The notes beneath the pieces were generated by a model. It made no database searches. It saw only the letters and a program-made list of their open reading frames with translations, and was not told the origin of the DNA. This document shows, piece by piece, positions 61,624 through 64,000 of a stretch of DNA of 64,000 nt. Within the stretch, counting starts at the first letter, position 1; each line of letters opens with the position of its first letter. Made by a program: the position numbers and the translations under genes. The stretch comes from Bosea sp. RAC05 (lineage in GTDB: Bacteria > Pseudomonadota > Alphaproteobacteria > Rhizobiales > Beijerinckiaceae): assembly GCF_001713455.1 (NCBI RefSeq), contig NZ_CP016464.1, forward strand, positions 4,016,001 through 4,080,000. The letters run 5' to 3'.

Positions 61624-62726
61624 GAAGCCACCTCCGTCACCTGGTAGGTGGCCCGCTCGAGCCAGGAGGGCTCGATCTCGACGCCCCAGCCGGGTTCTGA
61701 GGGAATCGCGACCATGCCGTCCTTGGCCTTGGGCGGGTTGCGCAGCAGGCCCTGCTCCCACGGGTAATAGTCGGGCCCCTCGATCGAGAACTCGACATAG
61801 GGCCCGGCATTGGCGAGCGCGCCCATGACATGCAGCGTGAACACCGTCACCAGCGACTGGTTTGCCGAATGCGGCGTCACCGGCAGCCCGGCAGCGGCCG
61901 CCCAGCGCGCCACGGTCAGCATGCGCCCGACACCGCCGATATAGCAGATGTCGGGTTGCACCACGTCGACGACGCGGCCCTCGATCATCGCCCGCCACAC
62001 CGCGAGGTCGCAATCCTGCTCGCCCCCGGTCACGTCGAGATCGAGCGCCTCGCGCACCTCGCGCGTCCAGGCATGCTCCCAGTAGGGGCAGGGCTCCTCG
62101 AAATGCACGACGCCATGGTCCTGCAGCATGCGGCCGACCGCGATCGCCCTGGCCGGCGAATAGCCGCTGTTGGCATCGACCAGCAGGGTCGCATCCGCCC
62201 CCAGCGCCGCGCGCACCTGCGGGACGATGGCGTCGGTGCGGCCCGGCCACTCGTCCCGGTCGCGGCCGCATTCGCGCCCGACCCGGAACTTGAAGGTCTT
62301 GAAGCCATGGGCGTCGCGCAGGCGGACGAGACGCTGCGCTTCCGCCTCCGGCGTGATCTCGCCGCGCTTCATGCTGGAGGCGTAGACCGGGAACGGCCGC
62401 GGCGTGCCACCGAGCAGTTCGCAGACGCTTTTGCGCTCCTTGCGCCCGCGCCAGTCCCACACGGCCGTGTCGAGCCCGGTCAGGGCGCGGCAGAGATAGG
62501 AGCCTGGGAACTTGTGTTCGCGCTCGCCGATGGTGGCGACGAGCTCGTCGATAGCCAGGGCATCCTCGCCGATCGCCCAGCGCGCGACCTGGCGGTGGAA
62601 GACGGTGGCGGTGATGTCGGCATTGTAGGGGGAGAGCTGCCCCCAGCCCTGGCTGCCATCCTCGCAGGTCACGCGGACGAAGCCGACATCCACCGTGGTG
62701 AAGCTTTCGAGCCGCGTGATCTTCAT
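61620..62726 (-). CDS. Mandelate racemase/muconate-lactonizing (enolase superfamily) enzyme
   Basis: A 368-residue enolase-superfamily protein. Metal ligands are DANSGY, FEEPCP and TGGEQD; QPDICYIGGV and VTPHSANQ give the Asp-His dyad of the mandelate-racemase subgroup. Where that subgroup usually has Lys-x-Lys on the second barrel strand, this protein reads KFRVG, a Lys-x-Arg. Known functions of the subgroup are sugar-acid dehydration, racemisation and epimerisation. ATG 62726 directly follows the 30-bp operator region. First gene of the enzyme operon. Confidence 0.88.
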   Translation of the reverse strand: MKITRLESFTTVDVGFVRVTCEDGSQGWGQLSPYNADITATVFHRQVARWAIGEDALAIDELVATIGEREHKFPGSYLCRALTGLDTAVWDWRGRKERKSVCELLGGTPRPFPVYASSMKRGEITPEAEAQRLVRLRDAHGFKTFKFRVGRECGRDRDEWPGRTDAIVPQVRAALGADATLLVDANSGYSPARAIAVGRMLQDHGVVHFEEPCPYWEHAWTREVREALDLDVTGGEQDCDLAVWRAMIEGRVVDVVQPDICYIGGVGRMLTVARWAAAAGLPVTPHSANQSLVTVFTLHVMGALANAGPYVEFSIEGPDYYPWEQGLLRNPPKAKDGMVAIPSEPGWGVEIEPSWLERATYQVTEVAS

Positions 62727-62795
62727 AGCCACTGCCAATGCTGACGCTGCGACGCCGCGCGATTGCGGCCTCCGGCATGTCCGGAGAGGGGGCTT

Positions 62796-62825
62796 GAATT
62801 GGTCTGAACCCAAGGTCCATTCTGA
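62796..62825. promoter_or_regulatory. Putative MocR operator between the enzyme operon and its regulator
   Basis: The second copy of the 30-bp element (GAATTGGTCTG, seven-base middle, AGGTCCATTCTGA), again with GGTC repeated at 13-bp spacing. It lies 70 bp before the enolase-superfamily gene and 46 bp before the regulator start, so it can serve both directions. Confidence 0.75.
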
Positions 62826-62870
62826 TCAAAGCAGCAGTCCAATCCTCAGGGCGCGCGCATCGGAGACATC

Positions 62871-64000
62871 ATGGTCAAGCGCGAGGAGGGCGTCCTGCTG
62901 CAGTCGATCGTGCTGGATCGCGATGGGCCGCACGGGCTGAGCGTGCAGATCTGCGTGGGCCTGCGCGAGTTGATCCTGAGCGGCGCGCTCAAGGTCGGCG
63001 AGCGCCTGCCGGCGACGCGCACGCTGGCGCAGGAGTTCGGCGTCGCCCGCACCACGATCGTCGAGAGCTTCGACCGTCTCGCGGCCGAGGGGCTGGTCGA
63101 GACGCGCGTCGGCGCCGGCACCTATGTCAGCCAGGCGCTGGCGAGCGAGCGGCCGGCGCCGGCCGCCGCCGCGGTGGCCGTGCCGACCGCGAAGGTGCGG
63201 CTGGCTCAGGCAATGGACTCCGCCTCGAAGCTGTTCGGCGCGCGCCTGCCGCACCAGCCGCGCGCCTTCACCACGGCGATGCCCGCCTTCGATGCCTTCC
63301 CGATGGCGCAATGGGCCAAGCTGTCCGGCCGGCACTGGCGCAGGGCGCGCCAGCAGGTGCTGGGCTATCCCGATCCTCATGGCGAGGCGGTGCTGCGGCA
63401 GGCGATCGCAGCCCATCTGCGCCTCAACCGGGGCATCGCCTGTGAATGGCAGCAGATCTTCATCGTCGCAGGCGCCCAGCAGGCCTTCCAGCTCCTCGCG
63501 GCGACGCTGATCAACCCCGGCGACAAGGTCTGGTTCGAAAATCCCGGCGCCATCGGCGCCCGCAACAGCCTGATCCTGTCGGGGGCCGACATCGTGCCGG
63601 TGCCGGTCGACGAGGCCGGTCTCGTCGTCGAGGAAGGCCTGCGCCGCGCGCCGGACTTCAAGCTCGCCTTCGTCACCCCCGCCCATCAGCAGCCGCTCGG
63701 CGCCAAGATGAGTCTCGAACGTCGCCTCGCTTTGCTCGAAGCGGCCCAGGCGAGCGCGGCCTGGATCATCGAGGACGATTGGGACGGCGAATTCTGCTTC
63801 CAGGGCGCACCGATGGCGACGCTGACCAGCATCGACCTCACCGGTCGGGTGATCTATGTCGGCACCTTCTCGAAGACATTGTTCCCGTCGCTGCGCCTGG
63901 GCTTCCTGGTCGCGCCGCCGCAACTCGCCGGGCAGATCGGCATTTGCCTCGACGCCTATTCACCGGGCGTGCCGACCGCGCTGCAGGGCATCGTCGCCGA
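62871..64000 (+). CDS. MocR/PdxR-family transcriptional regulator (C-terminus cut by window edge)
   Basis: The first 376 residues of a GntR-type regulator fused to an aminotransferase-like domain. The winged helix runs from GLSVQICVGLRELILSGALKVGERLPATRTLAQEFGVARTTIVESFDRLAAEGLV. The PLP part has GAQQAFQLLA, FENPGAIGARN, TPAHQQPLG, IIEDDWDGEF and the PLP Lys in GTFSKTLFPSLRLGF. In most MocR proteins the EDDxD motif has Tyr; here it is Trp. Divergent from the catabolic operon and probably its regulator, sensing an amine or amino-acid-like ligand through PLP. Confidence 0.93.
   Translation, partial: MVKREEGVLLQSIVLDRDGPHGLSVQICVGLRELILSGALKVGERLPATRTLAQEFGVARTTIVESFDRLAAEGLVETRVGAGTYVSQALASERPAPAAAAVAVPTAKVRLAQAMDSASKLFGARLPHQPRAFTTAMPAFDAFPMAQWAKLSGRHWRRARQQVLGYPDPHGEAVLRQAIAAHLRLNRGIACEWQQIFIVAGAQQAFQLLAATLINPGDKVWFENPGAIGARNSLILSGADIVPVPVDEAGLVVEEGLRRAPDFKLAFVTPAHQQPLGAKMSLERRLALLEAAQASAAWIIEDDWDGEFCFQGAPMATLTSIDLTGRVIYVGTFSKTLFPSLRLGFLVAPPQLAGQIGICLDAYSPGVPTALQGIVA

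Noticed and set aside
1..64000. CRISPR arrays, insertion sequences, toxin-antitoxin or phage-defence islands
   Set aside because: No regularly spaced repeats, transposase or recognisable defence genes were found.

Overview
The window looks like chromosomal DNA of a high-GC alphaproteobacterium, most likely of the order Hyphomicrobiales (a Bosea/Methylobacterium-like organism; this is inference). Evidence: the CtrA-ChpT-SciP cell-cycle circuit, a flagellar operon in the Caulobacter-type order fliF-fliG-fliH-fliN-flbD, an EipA/DUF1134 protein, a PmtA phospholipid methyltransferase, the small IGHNGGPPL-motif protein, and a palindromic intergenic repeat of a kind common in rhizobia. No rRNA, CRISPR array, insertion sequence or phage was seen. 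One tRNA is present (elongator Met, CAT).

Layout. 1-8.2 kb: an ABC-F ATPase (cut by the edge), an acyltransferase/glucokinase/hydroxypyruvate isomerase run, small exported and membrane proteins, and an overlapping opgH-fkbM pair. 8.2-14.0 kb: a plus-strand run of a zinc-free MDR-type dehydrogenase, a VOC protein, a degenerate 6-pyruvoyl-tetrahydropterin-synthase-like protein, a GT4 glycosyltransferase and a methyltransferase, then a convergent cytochrome b561 and a GTP cyclohydrolase II with a degenerate RibB-like N-terminus. Together these suggest a modified pterin pathway. 14.1-25.2 kb: a YfhO-like membrane protein, an AlgE-like porin followed by a Tat-exported SDR, HAD and PfkB sugar enzymes, a coiled-coil membrane protein, EipA, a YHS protein and a CysQ-like phosphatase.

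25.3-36.6 kb: chpT, the chemotaxis operon cheA-cheW-cheY-cheB-cheR, ctrA on the opposite strand, then fliI and fliJ separated by a convergent MFS gene. 36.6-40.9 kb: a lower-GC patch with a secreted protein, a GNAT enzyme, a DUF305 protein, a flippase-like membrane protein and an EamA transporter. 40.9-52.2 kb: flhA, two tandem Tat-signal Arg/Tyr-rich proteins, flbD-fliN-fliH-fliG-fliF (fliF carries a one-base frameshift), sciP, flgD and fliK. I see near-consensus CtrA boxes before fliF and sciP, two GANTC sites upstream of ctrA, and a sigma-54 promoter before fliK, so the flagellar cascade can be read partly from the DNA.

52.4-54.5 kb: mnmA, pmtA and tRNA-Met. 54.7-64.0 kb: a catabolic module on the minus strand with a spermidine/putrescine-type ABC transporter, a DAO-type FAD oxidoreductase, an aldehyde dehydrogenase and an enolase-superfamily enzyme. 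A divergent MocR-family regulator (cut by the right edge) sits beside it. Two near-identical 30-bp operators, one before each transcription unit, tie the module into one regulon whose substrate is unknown.
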